From Massilia sp. HP4 (GTDB lineage: Bacteria > Pseudomonadota > Gammaproteobacteria > Burkholderiales > Burkholderiaceae_D), in assembly GCF_005222695.1 (NCBI RefSeq), contig NZ_STGG01000001.1:1-52779 (forward strand): a stretch of 52,779 nt of DNA. The letters are read 5' to 3'. Below are positions 16,141-25,066 of the stretch, in pieces (the first letter of the stretch is position 1; the number at the start of each line of letters is the position of its first letter). The notes beneath the pieces are model-generated. The model did no database searches. It worked only from the letters and a program-made list of their open reading frames with translations, and was not told the DNA's origin. Both the position numbers and the translations under genes were made by a program.

Positions 16141-17421
16141 TCAGCGCACCGTGGTACTGCCGACCGAGGTGGTCGGATCGGAGCTGGTGGCCGTCGCCGG
16201 CGTGGCGCCCGGCACCGGTGCGTTCGAGGCGGTGATGGCGGTCTGCTCGGCCTGGTCCAGGCGGCCATCGGTCCAGACCACGTAGTCGTCGACCGAGTAC
16301 AGGCGGCACGGGTCCTTGCTCTTGGCCGAGCAGGTGGCCAGCGCCCGGCCTTCCGGGTCTTCGCCTTCCTCGGCCCAGGTCCAGCCGCCACTCGGCGACA
16401 CGGCGAAGGCGCGCGGCGTCATCTTGGTCAGGTAGTCGCGGTAGGCGCGGCGGCCGTGCTCGGACAGGAAGGGCACGGCCTCGGCGTCGTCCACCTGGGC
16501 GAACCCGGTGCGCGCCGCGCTCGGTGGGGGCGGGACGTCGACCACGACCGCGGTCGGCATGCCGATCTCCTGCAAGAAGCGTTCGGTGTCGGCCAGCCAC
16601 ACCTTCTCGCCGTCGCGGCTGGCCAGCATGCCGTGGGCATCGCGCTTGAACGACGGGAACTCGACCAGGCGCCCGCGGCCGCCTGCCTCGACGTAGGAAG
16701 CGTGCATGCGGCCCGCCAGTTCCGGGCCGAACAGCGAATCGTTCTGGCCATACATCCACAGGCTCGGCAGCTTGGCCTTGGCGCCGTATTCGGCAAAGGC
16801 CGACACCAGCTGCGAGCGCCAGGCGCAGCGATCGCTGTCGTCGCGCAGGCCGCCGGCGAAGTTGATCAGGCCGCGCACGCCGGGCAGGTTCCCGGTGCCG
16901 AGGGCGATCGTCGCCAAGCCGCCGTACGATTGGCCGGCCACCACCATGCGTTGGCTGTCGACCCAAGACTGCCGGCGTGCGTAGTCGAGGGTGGCGCGGA
17001 TGTCGGCGGCCTGGGTGTAGCCGTTGGCCGTCATGTCGCAGCCATGGTCGCGGTAGCGGCCGCCCGAATTCGAGAAGCCCTGGCGCATCGGCACCATCAC
17101 CGCATAACCGCGCTTGACGAAGGCGCTGGCCATGTAATAGAAGCGGTCGCGCGGCTGCAGGCTGGGGCGGCCCGAATCCTTGCCATGGTTGATGACGATC
17201 AGCGGGAAGGGGCCGGGACCGTTCGGCTGGAAGACGGTGGTCTCGAGCGTGACGCCATCGTCGCCGGCAGGCACCTGGACGATGTGCTCGTTCATGCGGT
17301 AATCGAGCTCGGCGGAAGCGTCGGTGGCCGGCAGTTCCTGGAGGTGGGCCAGGGCAGGCAGCATGGCCAGCGCGGCAATCGAAGCGGAGATCAGGGTACG
17401 GAAAGACAGTGTTCTCGACAT
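16141..17421 (-). CDS. Exported alpha/beta hydrolase, dienelactone-hydrolase-like
   Basis: A 426-residue exported protein with a signal peptide (ISASIAALAMLPALAHLQ). The hydrolase core (about residues 40-300) has FPLIVINHGKDSG, the nucleophile elbow MVVAGQSYGGLATIALG, the acidic residue in LWMYGQNDSLFGPELAG and the late His in KRDAHGMLA. After it comes an extension (about residues 320-395) holding YLTKMTPRAFAVSPSGGWTW and a Cys pair (CSAKSKDPC) before a Thr/Ser/Pro-rich tail. That extension is not part of the catalytic fold and I do not recognise it. The preferred start is the ATG at 17421 (MSRTLSF), from which the signal peptide begins correctly. The substrate is unknown; ester or peptide hydrolysis is expected. 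Confidence 0.85.
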   Translation of the reverse strand: MSRTLSFRTLISASIAALAMLPALAHLQELPATDASAELDYRMNEHIVQVPAGDDGVTLETTVFQPNGPGPFPLIVINHGKDSGRPSLQPRDRFYYMASAFVKRGYAVMVPMRQGFSNSGGRYRDHGCDMTANGYTQAADIRATLDYARRQSWVDSQRMVVAGQSYGGLATIALGTGNLPGVRGLINFAGGLRDDSDRCAWRSQLVSAFAEYGAKAKLPSLWMYGQNDSLFGPELAGRMHASYVEAGGRGRLVEFPSFKRDAHGMLASRDGEKVWLADTERFLQEIGMPTAVVVDVPPPPSAARTGFAQVDDAEAVPFLSEHGRRAYRDYLTKMTPRAFAVSPSGGWTWAEEGEDPEGRALATCSAKSKDPCRLYSVDDYVVWTDGRLDQAEQTAITASNAPVPGATPATATSSDPTTSVGSTTVR

Positions 17422-17633
17422 GGATGACTCTGGGCTTGCGTGGTGCAGTTTTACTGCCGTGCAGAACAATTTCCGCATGGAATAAACCGAGTCTAGGTCG
17501 AGTAAATCTTGAGAGCAATATCCGGTTGACCAGATCTGAAGGTATATTTTTGTGTGTGGCTAAAGTGACATCCGACGCGTTTTTCTTCGAAGGAGTATCA
17601 TCGCCACCCTGTGAGTAGCAAGGGAAATGACGG

Positions 17634-19307
17634 ATGAGCAAGTATGCGCCGCGCGAGTGGGCACCAGACGAAAAGCCGATGATGCCCGGCTCGCCGTCCA
17701 CGCCAGCCCACCCGACCCCGCTGCGCTTTGCCTACCTGTTCGTCGGCGTCCTGATCACGATTACAGGCGGTCTCGGCAATGCGCTGGTGACCGTCAACCT
17801 GGTCCACCTGCAAGGCGTGCTGGGCGCCTATTCCACCGAGACCACCTGGTTGCCGGCCGCCTATGTGATGGCCAATGCCTCCATGAACCTGCTGCTGGTG
17901 AAATTCAGGCAACAGTTCGGCCTGCGCCTGTTCACCGAGATCTTCCTCGTGCTGTATGCGCTGGTGACCTTCGCCCACCTGTTCGTCAACGACCTCGCCT
18001 CGGCCATCGCGGTGCGCGCCGCCCACGGCATGCTGGCGGCGGCCGTTTCGCCGCTGGGCCTGTACTACGTGCTGCAAGGATTCAAGAAGGAATGGCGCCT
18101 GCGCGGGGTGGCGCTGGCGCTGGGCGCGGCCCAGCTGGCGCTGCCGCTGGCCTACCTCTTCTCGAACGACCTGCTGCAGATCGCCGAATGGCGCGGACTG
18201 TACCTGTTCGAACTGGGCCTGGCCCTGGTGTCGCTGGGCGCCGTGCTGCTGCTCAAGCTGCCGCCGGGCGACCACATCAAGGCCTTCCGGCCGACCGACT
18301 TCGTCACCTTCGCCCTGTTCGCGCCCGGCATGGCGCTGCTGTGCGCGGCGATCAGCTTCGGCCGCGTCGAATGGTGGTTCGAGCGTGACTGGATCGGGAT
18401 GGCGCTGGCGGCGGCGATCGTGCTGCTGGCGGCGGCGCTGTGCGTCGAGCATAACCGCGCCAATCCGCTACTGAACCTGCGCTGGCTGGCCAGCGGCAAT
18501 ATCGTGCGCCTGGCGCTGTCGATGCTGCTGGTGCGGATCGTGCTGTCGGAGCAGAGCGTCGGCGCGGTCGGCTTCCTGCGCGCCGTGGGCCTGGACAACG
18601 ACCAGTTGCAGACCCTGTACGCGATCGTGCTGGCCGCCACGGTGGCCGGGATCGCGGTGTCGGCGCTGACCGTCAACGTCAACCACCTGGTGGCGCCGCA
18701 GGTGATCGCGCTGCTGTGCATGGCGCTGGGCGCCTGGATCGATGCCCATGCCAGTAACCAGACCCGGATCGAACAGATGTACCTGAGCCAGGGCCTGCTC
18801 GCCTTCGGCGGCACCTTGTTCCTCGGGCCGCTGGTGATCTCGCTGCTCGGCGCCGTGATCCCCAATCCGCAAAACCTGATCAGTTTTTCGGTGCTGTTCG
18901 GCCTGACCCAGAACCTGGGCAGCCTGCTCGGCTCGAGCCTGGTCGGCACCTTCCAGGTGATCCGCGAAAAATACCATTCCTCGCTGATCGTCGAGGGCCT
19001 CTCCAGCCTGGATCCGCTGGTGGCCAGCCGCATACAGTCCGGCGCCGCCGCAGCCGGACGCCTGCTGGCCGATCCTGCCGCCGCGACGCGCCAGAGCCTG
19101 CAATCGCTGTCGGCGACGGCAACGCGCGAAGCCAATATCCTCGCCTATAACGACGTGTTCCTGGTGCTGGCCATCCTGGCCGCCGGGAGCGCGACCTGGA
19201 TCTTCCTGCATGCCGTGTGGCTGCATTACTTCCCGGCCGTGAAAGCGGCGCCGACGCCGGCGCCCAGGCCCGGGACTCTACCACCACCCGACCCTGTGAC
19301 CGACTGA
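17634..19307 (+). CDS. MFS efflux transporter, DHA2/EmrB-like
   Basis: A 557-residue inner-membrane protein with about 14 hydrophobic segments, the size and shape of DHA2 drug:H+ antiporters. It starts with a short cytoplasmic tail before LRFAYLFVGVLITITGGLGNALVTVNL. The early ETTWLPAAYVMANASMNLLLVKFRQQFGLR corresponds to the region where EmrB carries WVITSY. The C-terminal stretch (about residues 430-500) has a large periplasmic helix pair (ANILAYNDVFLVLAI), and the tail is Pro-rich. It is the first gene of a three-gene set with a membrane fusion protein and an outer-membrane channel. No regulator gene is adjacent. The exported compound is unknown. Confidence 0.9.
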   Translation: MSKYAPREWAPDEKPMMPGSPSTPAHPTPLRFAYLFVGVLITITGGLGNALVTVNLVHLQGVLGAYSTETTWLPAAYVMANASMNLLLVKFRQQFGLRLFTEIFLVLYALVTFAHLFVNDLASAIAVRAAHGMLAAAVSPLGLYYVLQGFKKEWRLRGVALALGAAQLALPLAYLFSNDLLQIAEWRGLYLFELGLALVSLGAVLLLKLPPGDHIKAFRPTDFVTFALFAPGMALLCAAISFGRVEWWFERDWIGMALAAAIVLLAAALCVEHNRANPLLNLRWLASGNIVRLALSMLLVRIVLSEQSVGAVGFLRAVGLDNDQLQTLYAIVLAATVAGIAVSALTVNVNHLVAPQVIALLCMALGAWIDAHASNQTRIEQMYLSQGLLAFGGTLFLGPLVISLLGAVIPNPQNLISFSVLFGLTQNLGSLLGSSLVGTFQVIREKYHSSLIVEGLSSLDPLVASRIQSGAAAAGRLLADPAAATRQSLQSLSATATREANILAYNDVFLVLAILAAGSATWIFLHAVWLHYFPAVKAAPTPAPRPGTLPPPDPVTD

Positions 19308-19308
19308 T

Positions 19309-20385
19309 ATGCCAGAGCCATCGACCGTCCCCAACCGTTCCCGTCGCATCCTGCTGAGCGCGCTCGCGTTTGGCGCCATCGCCATCGCCGGCGTGCTCAT
19401 CGTGCTGTATGCCTGGAACCTGCCGCCGTTTCGCAGCACCCTGCAAAGCACCGAGAACGCGCTGGTGCGCGGCCAGGTGACGATCATCAGCCCGCAACTG
19501 AGCGGCTATGTGGTCGAGGTGCGGGTGCAGGATTTCCAGCACGTGAAAGAGGGCGAGCTCTTGATGCGCATCGACGAGCGCATCCCGACCCAGCGCCTGG
19601 CGCAGGCGCGCGCCGAACTGGCCAATCGCCACGCAGCGCTCAGCAATTTCACGCAAAGCCAGTCCAGCGCGCGCGCCACGATTGCGCAGAACCAGGCATT
19701 GCTGGCATCGAACGAGGCGCAGGCCCGGCGCGCGCAAGCCGACCTGCGCCGCGTGGAAGAACTGGCGGCCGACGGCTCGCTGTCGACGCGCGAACTCGAC
19801 GCCGCGCGCGCCACCCAGGCGCAAGCCAGTGCCTCGCGCGACCAGTCGCGCGCCGCGCTCGAGATCGCGCGCCAGAACCTGCGCTCGGTCGACGTCAACC
19901 GCGCCGCGCTCGAGGCGTCGGTGGCCAATGCCGAGGCGGCCGTGAAGCTGGCCGAGATCGACATGGCCAACACCCATATCACCGCGCCGCGCGACGGCCA
20001 GCTGGGCCAGGTGACGGTGCGCCAGGGCGCCTACGTGAACGCGGGCGCGCAGCTGACGGCCCTGGTGCCGAGCACGATGTGGGTGATCGCGAACATGAAG
20101 GAAACGCAGATGGCCAATGTCGCCGTCGGCCAGCCGGTGACGTTTACCGTCGACGCCCTGGGCAATGCGCGGCTGCGCGGCCACGTCGAACGCATCTCGC
20201 CGGCGACCGGCTCGGAGTTCTCGGTGATCGCACCCGATAACGCGACCGGCAACTTCGTCAAGATCGCCCAACGGATTCCGGTGCGGATCAGCATCGATGC
20301 GAACCAGCCGCTGGCCCAGCGCCTGCGGCCGGGCATGTCGGTGGTGACGACGATCGATACCGCGCAAGTCGGGGCCGCACGGTGA
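19309..20385 (+). CDS. HlyD/EmrA-type membrane fusion protein
   Basis: A 358-residue periplasmic adaptor anchored by one N-terminal membrane helix (LSALAFGAIAIAGVLIVLYAW). A lipoyl-like half motif follows (NALVRGQVTIISPQLSGYVVEVRVQDFQHVKEGELL), then a long Ala/Arg-rich coiled-coil hairpin (about residues 85-215). The second lipoyl half is NTHITAPRDGQLGQVTVRQGAYVNAG, and the beta-barrel end is VTFTVDALG through GMSVVTTID. It starts one base after the MFS stop codon and overlaps the channel gene by four bases, so the three are one transcription unit. Its job is to link the MFS pump to the outer-membrane channel. Confidence 0.94.
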   Translation: MPEPSTVPNRSRRILLSALAFGAIAIAGVLIVLYAWNLPPFRSTLQSTENALVRGQVTIISPQLSGYVVEVRVQDFQHVKEGELLMRIDERIPTQRLAQARAELANRHAALSNFTQSQSSARATIAQNQALLASNEAQARRAQADLRRVEELAADGSLSTRELDAARATQAQASASRDQSRAALEIARQNLRSVDVNRAALEASVANAEAAVKLAEIDMANTHITAPRDGQLGQVTVRQGAYVNAGAQLTALVPSTMWVIANMKETQMANVAVGQPVTFTVDALGNARLRGHVERISPATGSEFSVIAPDNATGNFVKIAQRIPVRISIDANQPLAQRLRPGMSVVTTIDTAQVGAAR

Positions 20386-21776
20386 GCCGGCGTGCGTTGG
20401 CGCTTGCGGTGCTGCCGCTGCTGCTGTCGGCTTGCGCGATGGCGCCGCAGCCGGCGCCGGAGCCTTCCCTGACCGTGCCGCCGGCATGGCGCACGGCCGG
20501 CGCCGGCGACAGTGCAGGGGACAGCACCAGCGTCGATCGCGACTGGTGGCGTGCCTTCGGCGACCCGGTGCTCGATACGCTGGTGCGGCGTGCGCTCGAC
20601 AACAACAGCGACTTGAGGATCGCGCGAGCGCGCCTGCAGGAATACCAGGCGCGCATCCGCGTGGCCGACAGCGCGCGCCTGCCGGCATTGAGCCTGTCCT
20701 TGGGTCCAACCCGTTCGCGCGCGATCGGACCGTTCGGCGAGCCGGTCGAGACCACCTCGATCGTCGGCGCGGTGCAGGCCAGCTATGAGCTGGACCTGTT
20801 CGGCCGTATCGCCGGCAGCGTGGAGGCGGCGCGCTTCGAATCGCTGTCGCAAGAGGCGGCGCTAGAGGCGGCGGCGCTGGCGGTGGCGGCGAATACGGCC
20901 TCCGGCTACCTGAATTTGCTGGGCCTGGACGCCCAGCTGGCGCTGGCGCGGGCGACCCTGGAGTCGCGCGAGCGCTCGTTCGAACTGGCGCGCCACCAGT
21001 TCGAGGTCGGCTACAGCTCGCGCCTGGAGATGTCGCAGGCCGAGGCCGAGCTGCATTCGACCGCCGCCACCGTGCCCCAGCTCGAGCGCCAGGTCGCGCT
21101 GCAGGAGCAGGCGCTGAACGTACTGCTCGGCGCCAGTCCAGGCCCGGTGGCGCGCGGCGCCGAATTGACGGCATTGCGCGAGCCGCGGCCCGCGCCCGGG
21201 CTGCCGTCCGAACTGCTGCGCCGGCGTCCCGACATCGCCCAGGCCGAGCGCCTGGTGGCCGCCAGCGACGCCAGCTTGGCGGTGGCGCGCGATGCGCTGC
21301 TGCCGTCGATCCGGCTGACCGCGTCGGTGGGCGCGCAGGGCCACAGCCTGTCGCAACTGCTGCGCTCTCCGACCGAGTTGTGGAGCATCGGCGGCAGCGT
21401 GCTGGCGCCGCTGTTCGATGCGGGGCGGCTGCGGGCCCAGGCCGAGATCGCGGGCACGGTGCGCGACCGCGCTGTCTTTACCTATGAATCCGTGGTGCGC
21501 TCGGCCTTTGCCGAGACAGATAACGCGCTGGCTTCGATCGACGGCCTGCAGCGGCAACTGGTGGAGGCCGAGGCGAGGCGGGTGGCGGCCGGCGAGGTGC
21601 TGCGGGTGGCGCGCAACCGTTATCGCAACGGCTACGCTTCGTATCTCGAAGAACTCGACGCGCAGCGCACGGCCTTCAGTGCCGACCTGAATGCGCTGCA
21701 GCTGCATACCAGCTTGCTGGCGGCGCACGTCGACCTGTACCGGGCGCTGGGCGGCGGATGGACTCCCGCGCCGTGA
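20382..21776 (+). CDS. NodT-family outer-membrane efflux lipoprotein
   Basis: A 464-residue TolC-like channel. The signal peptide ends in the lipobox LLLSAC, with Cys18 the lipidation site. Two outer-membrane efflux repeats follow: WWRAFGDPVLDTLVRRALDNNSDLRIARARLQE and, in the second half, LPSELLRRRPDIAQAERLVAASDASLAVARDALLPSIRLTA. These are characteristic of the NodT group. It starts with GTG at 20382, overlapping the membrane fusion stop codon (GTGA). It completes a tripartite pump spanning both membranes. The 3' end overlaps the DTW gene by 19 bp, so that gene is co-transcribed although functionally unrelated. Confidence 0.94.
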   Translation: MSRRALALAVLPLLLSACAMAPQPAPEPSLTVPPAWRTAGAGDSAGDSTSVDRDWWRAFGDPVLDTLVRRALDNNSDLRIARARLQEYQARIRVADSARLPALSLSLGPTRSRAIGPFGEPVETTSIVGAVQASYELDLFGRIAGSVEAARFESLSQEAALEAAALAVAANTASGYLNLLGLDAQLALARATLESRERSFELARHQFEVGYSSRLEMSQAEAELHSTAATVPQLERQVALQEQALNVLLGASPGPVARGAELTALREPRPAPGLPSELLRRRPDIAQAERLVAASDASLAVARDALLPSIRLTASVGAQGHSLSQLLRSPTELWSIGGSVLAPLFDAGRLRAQAEIAGTVRDRAVFTYESVVRSAFAETDNALASIDGLQRQLVEAEARRVAAGEVLRVARNRYRNGYASYLEELDAQRTAFSADLNALQLHTSLLAAHVDLYRALGGGWTPAP

Positions 21777-22372
21777 CCGCTGCCAGGCGACCCGTGTGCG
21801 CCACTTGCCTGCGCGCGCAAACGGCCTGCATTTGCCAGTGGATCGCGCCGGTGGCGCCGCAGGCATCCCTGCTGGTGTTGCTGCATCCGCTCGAGGTCGG
21901 GAATGCCAAGAACAGCGGGCGCCTGCTGCACCTCTGCGTGGCGGGCAGCGCGCTGGCGGTTGGCGAGGCTTTCGATACGGACGTGCTGGACGGGCTGCTG
22001 CATGCGGATGGGCGCACGCCGGTGTTGCTGTATCCGGCCACGCCGGACGACCGGAACCTGTCCGCGCCACCGTCAATGCCGCTGCTGCCCGCGTCTGCAC
22101 TCCGGCTGGTAGTGCTGGACGCCACCTGGCGCAAGAGCCGCAAGATGCTGTACCTGAATCCGGCTTTGCAACAGTTGCCGCGGCTGGCGCTAAGCGATGT
22201 GGCGCCGTCGAACTACCGTATCCGCAAGGCGCATGCGCCGCATCAGCTGTCGAGCCTGGAGGCGGCTGCGCAGGCGCTGGCCCAGCTGGAAGGGGACGGC
22301 GAGCGCTACCAGGCGCTGCTGGATGCCTTCGATGGGTTTGTTTCGCAACAGGCATCGTACGTGCGCGCTTGA
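21758..22372 (+). CDS. DTW-domain tRNA-uridine aminocarboxypropyltransferase
   Basis: A 204-residue enzyme of the DTW family (YfiP/TapT type), which transfers the aminocarboxypropyl group of S-adenosylmethionine to a uridine of tRNA. The N-terminus carries a zinc-binding-like CATCLRAQTACICQW (four Cys). The signature LDATWRKSRKML includes the D-x-T-W residues, and SNYRIRKAH follows as in other members. The start overlaps the preceding channel gene by 19 bp. The assignment rests on motifs and length, and the exact uridine cannot be deduced. Confidence 0.9.
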   Translation: MDSRAVTAARRPVCATCLRAQTACICQWIAPVAPQASLLVLLHPLEVGNAKNSGRLLHLCVAGSALAVGEAFDTDVLDGLLHADGRTPVLLYPATPDDRNLSAPPSMPLLPASALRLVVLDATWRKSRKMLYLNPALQQLPRLALSDVAPSNYRIRKAHAPHQLSSLEAAAQALAQLEGDGERYQALLDAFDGFVSQQASYVRA

Positions 22373-22396
22373 ATTCGGTGCGCGGGCGGCGTAAGA

Positions 22397-22416
22397 TACT
22401 GTATAAATATACAGTA
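22397..22416 (+). promoter_or_regulatory. LexA (SOS) box upstream of the radical SAM gene
   Basis: TACTGTATAAATATACAGTA contains CTG-N10-CAG with an AT-rich centre and symmetric TA flanks, matching the proteobacterial LexA consensus. It ends 14 bp before the start codon of the radical SAM gene, so it would overlap its promoter or leader. It was not seen before any other gene in the window. Confidence 0.8.
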
Positions 22417-22430
22417 TTGGAGCGCCAGCC

Positions 22431-23609
22431 ATGGGCACTATCGATCATCCGATCCACCGTGAACCGTTCGACGACGGGCATGTCGCCCTTGCTCCGTCCG
22501 CGCCGCCGCTTGCGCGCAAGGGCCGTGGGGCGGTGTCGAACCTGCAAGGCCGCTACGAGGTCAACGACCGCGAGCGCTTCGACGACGGCTGGGCGATCGA
22601 CGACGATGCCGGCCCGGCGGCGTTCAAGACCGTGGTCACTGACGAGATCGCCAAGAGCATCCTGTCGCGCAATACCTCGCCCGACATCCCGTTCAGCGTC
22701 TCCCTGAACCCGTATCGCGGCTGCGAGCATGGCTGCATCTATTGCTTCGCGCGGCCTACACACAGCTACCTCGGCCTGTCGCCGGGGCTCGATTTCGAGA
22801 GCCGCCTGTTCGCCAAGGTCAACGCGCCCGAGTTGCTGCGGTGCGAGCTCGCCAAGCCCGGCTACGTGCCCGAGCATATCGCCATCGGCGTCAACACCGA
22901 CGCCTATCAACCGTGCGAGCGCGAACGCAAGCTCACGCGCTCGGTGCTCGAGGTGCTGGCCGAGTGCCGCCATCCGGCCGGGCTCATTACCAAGTCGTCA
23001 CTGATCGAGCGCGACATCGACATCCTGGCGCCGATGGCGCAAAAAGGCATGGCGTGCGCGGCAATCACGCTCACCACGCTCGACGCCGGGATTTCACGCA
23101 CGCTGGAGCCGCGCGCGGCGGCTCCGATGCGGCGGCTGCGCACCATTCGCACCCTGACCGAGGCCGGCATCCCGGTCAGCGTCAGCGTAGCGCCGATCAT
23201 CCCCTTCGTGACCGAACCCGAGATCGAACGCATCCTGGAGGCAGCGCGCGACGCCGGCGCGGTCGGCGCGCACTATACGGTGCTGCGCCTGCCGCATGAG
23301 GTGAACCCCTTGTTCCAGGAGTGGCTGCAAGCCCACTTCCCCGACCGCGCGCAGCGGGTGATGAACCGCATCCGCGAGATGCGGGGCGGCAAAGACTACG
23401 ACAGCGATTTCGCGACCCGCATGAAAGGCGAGGGCGTGTGGGCCGACCTGATCCGGCAGCGCTTCGAGAAGGCGTCCGAGCGGCTGGGCTTTGCGGATTT
23501 GCGCGGCCGGTTCGGTCGATTGGATGGCTCGCAGTTCAGGCGGCCGCTGGTGGTGCCGCAGATGCAGAAACGGGATACAAAAGGAGCCGGGCAGCTGGAT
23601 TTGTTCTAG
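22431..23609 (+). CDS. PA0069-family radical SAM protein, SOS-regulated
   Basis: A 392-residue radical SAM enzyme. The [4Fe-4S]-binding CxxxCxxC motif lies at Cys98, Cys102 and Cys105 (YRGCEHGCIYCFARPTHSYLG), followed by LDFESRLFAKVNAPELLR and AIGVNTDAYQPCERERKLTR. These match the PA0069/Rv2578c group, distantly related to spore photoproduct lyase. The reaction is unknown. An AT-rich LexA box lies in front. TTGGAG gives a ribosome site 11 bases before the ATG. SOS control suggests a part in DNA damage tolerance or repair; I recall that the Pseudomonas aeruginosa homologue PA0069 is also reported as LexA-controlled. The C-terminus ends in a short GAGQLDLF, reminiscent of clamp-binding motifs. 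Confidence 0.92.
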   Translation: MGTIDHPIHREPFDDGHVALAPSAPPLARKGRGAVSNLQGRYEVNDRERFDDGWAIDDDAGPAAFKTVVTDEIAKSILSRNTSPDIPFSVSLNPYRGCEHGCIYCFARPTHSYLGLSPGLDFESRLFAKVNAPELLRCELAKPGYVPEHIAIGVNTDAYQPCERERKLTRSVLEVLAECRHPAGLITKSSLIERDIDILAPMAQKGMACAAITLTTLDAGISRTLEPRAAAPMRRLRTIRTLTEAGIPVSVSVAPIIPFVTEPEIERILEAARDAGAVGAHYTVLRLPHEVNPLFQEWLQAHFPDRAQRVMNRIREMRGGKDYDSDFATRMKGEGVWADLIRQRFEKASERLGFADLRGRFGRLDGSQFRRPLVVPQMQKRDTKGAGQLDLF

Positions 23610-23691
23610 GAATGCGGTGCAGCCGGAGGTGCCTGGGGCGTGTATACGGGCTCCAGCGTACAATGCCGTTTGTTGCATTCTCATACATCCT

Positions 23692-25062
23692 ATGGTCACC
23701 TCAGTTCCCGCAGGGCAGGGCGGTAATCCAGCGCATCGTATCGGGCAGGGCGGTCCGGCAGTGTCGGTCGAGCATGGCCTGCAGGCGGTCGGCGTCGGCA
23801 AGTTCCAGTACCGTATCTTCACGATCTTCGGCCTGGTCTGGCTGGCAGACGCCATGCAGGTGCTGTCGATCGGTTTTTCTGCGCCGTCGATCGCCAGGAC
23901 CTTCGGCTTGACGGTGCCGCAAGCCCTGCAGACGGGAACGCTGTTCTTCGTCGGCATGCTGATCGGCGCCTTCGTGTTCGGCCGGCTGGCGGACCGCATC
24001 GGCCGCCGTCCGGTGCTGATGATGGCGGTGGTGATCGACGCCTGCTTCGGCGTGGCGTCCGCCTTTGCGCCCGACTTCACCTGGCTGCTGGCGCTGCGCT
24101 TCCTGACCGGCATCGGCGTCGGCGCCACCCTGCCGGTCGACTACACGATGATGGCCGAGTTCCTGCCCAGCGACCGGCGCGGCCGCTGGCTGGTGCTACT
24201 CGAATCGTTCTGGGCGCTCGGCACGATCTGCCTGGCCGTGCTGGCGCTGTGGGCGGTACAGTGGGGCGACGACGCCTGGCGCGTCATCTTCTTCGTCACC
24301 GGCCTGCCGGCCCTGGTCGGGGTGGTCCTGCGTTTCTATATTCCCGAGTCGCCCATGTACCTGCACCGCAGCGGCAAGCCGGACGAAGCGCGCGCGGTGC
24401 TGGCGCGGGTCGCCAGGATCAATGGCCGCCAGGTCGACATCCCGCCGCTGCAGCCCGAGCGCAGGCAGCCTACGTCACTGCTCTCGCTGTTCCGGGACGG
24501 CCTGCGCCGTCGCAGCATATGCCTGTTCCTGTCTTGGGCGCTGATCTCGATCGCCTATTACGGCGTGTTCGTCTACCTGCCGATCCGCTTGAGCGCCGAA
24601 GGCTTCGGCTTCATGCGCGGCCAGGCATTCCTGATCGTGCTGGCGCTGGTCCAGCTGCCTGGTTTTGCGCTGGCCGCGTATGGCGTCGAGCGCTGGGGGC
24701 GCAAGCCGACGCTGGTCGGCTTCCTGCTGGTGAGTAGCGTCGGCTGCCTGGGCTATAGCCTGGGCAGTTCCACCGCGCTGGTGGTGGGCTCGACGCTCTT
24801 GATGAGCTTTGCCCTGCTCGGCACCTGGGGCGCCCTGTATGCGTTCACGCCCGAGGTGTATCCGACCCGGCTGCGCGCCAGCGGGATGGGCATGGCCGGC
24901 GCCGTCGCGCGCTTCGGCGGCCTGTTCGCGCCGGCGATCGTCGCACCGGTGATGGCGACGCACTTCACGCTGGCGCTGGTGATGCTGTCGAGCTTTTTGC
25001 TGCTGGGAGCGGTGGCGATCCTGTGCGTCGATACCGAATCGCGCCAGCGGGCGCTGGATTGA
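23692..25062 (+). CDS. MFS transporter, NiaP/sugar-porter-like
   Basis: A 456-residue protein with 12 membrane segments. The typical MFS A-loops are present: GRLADRIGRRPVLM after helix 2, RFLTGIGVGATLPVDYTMMAEFLPSDRRGRW around helices 4-5, and VERWGRKPTLVG in the second half. The pattern resembles NiaP-type niacin transporters and metabolite:H+ symporters. It ends four bases before a NadR-like ATPase gene, so the pair probably takes up an NAD precursor such as nicotinate or nicotinamide riboside. The ATG at 23692 is preferred; the open frame extends upstream, overlapping the radical SAM gene. No riboswitch or NrtR site was recognised. Confidence 0.85.
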   Translation: MVTSVPAGQGGNPAHRIGQGGPAVSVEHGLQAVGVGKFQYRIFTIFGLVWLADAMQVLSIGFSAPSIARTFGLTVPQALQTGTLFFVGMLIGAFVFGRLADRIGRRPVLMMAVVIDACFGVASAFAPDFTWLLALRFLTGIGVGATLPVDYTMMAEFLPSDRRGRWLVLLESFWALGTICLAVLALWAVQWGDDAWRVIFFVTGLPALVGVVLRFYIPESPMYLHRSGKPDEARAVLARVARINGRQVDIPPLQPERRQPTSLLSLFRDGLRRRSICLFLSWALISIAYYGVFVYLPIRLSAEGFGFMRGQAFLIVLALVQLPGFALAAYGVERWGRKPTLVGFLLVSSVGCLGYSLGSSTALVVGSTLLMSFALLGTWGALYAFTPEVYPTRLRASGMGMAGAVARFGGLFAPAIVAPVMATHFTLALVMLSSFLLLGAVAILCVDTESRQRALD

Positions 25063-25066
25063 ACCA

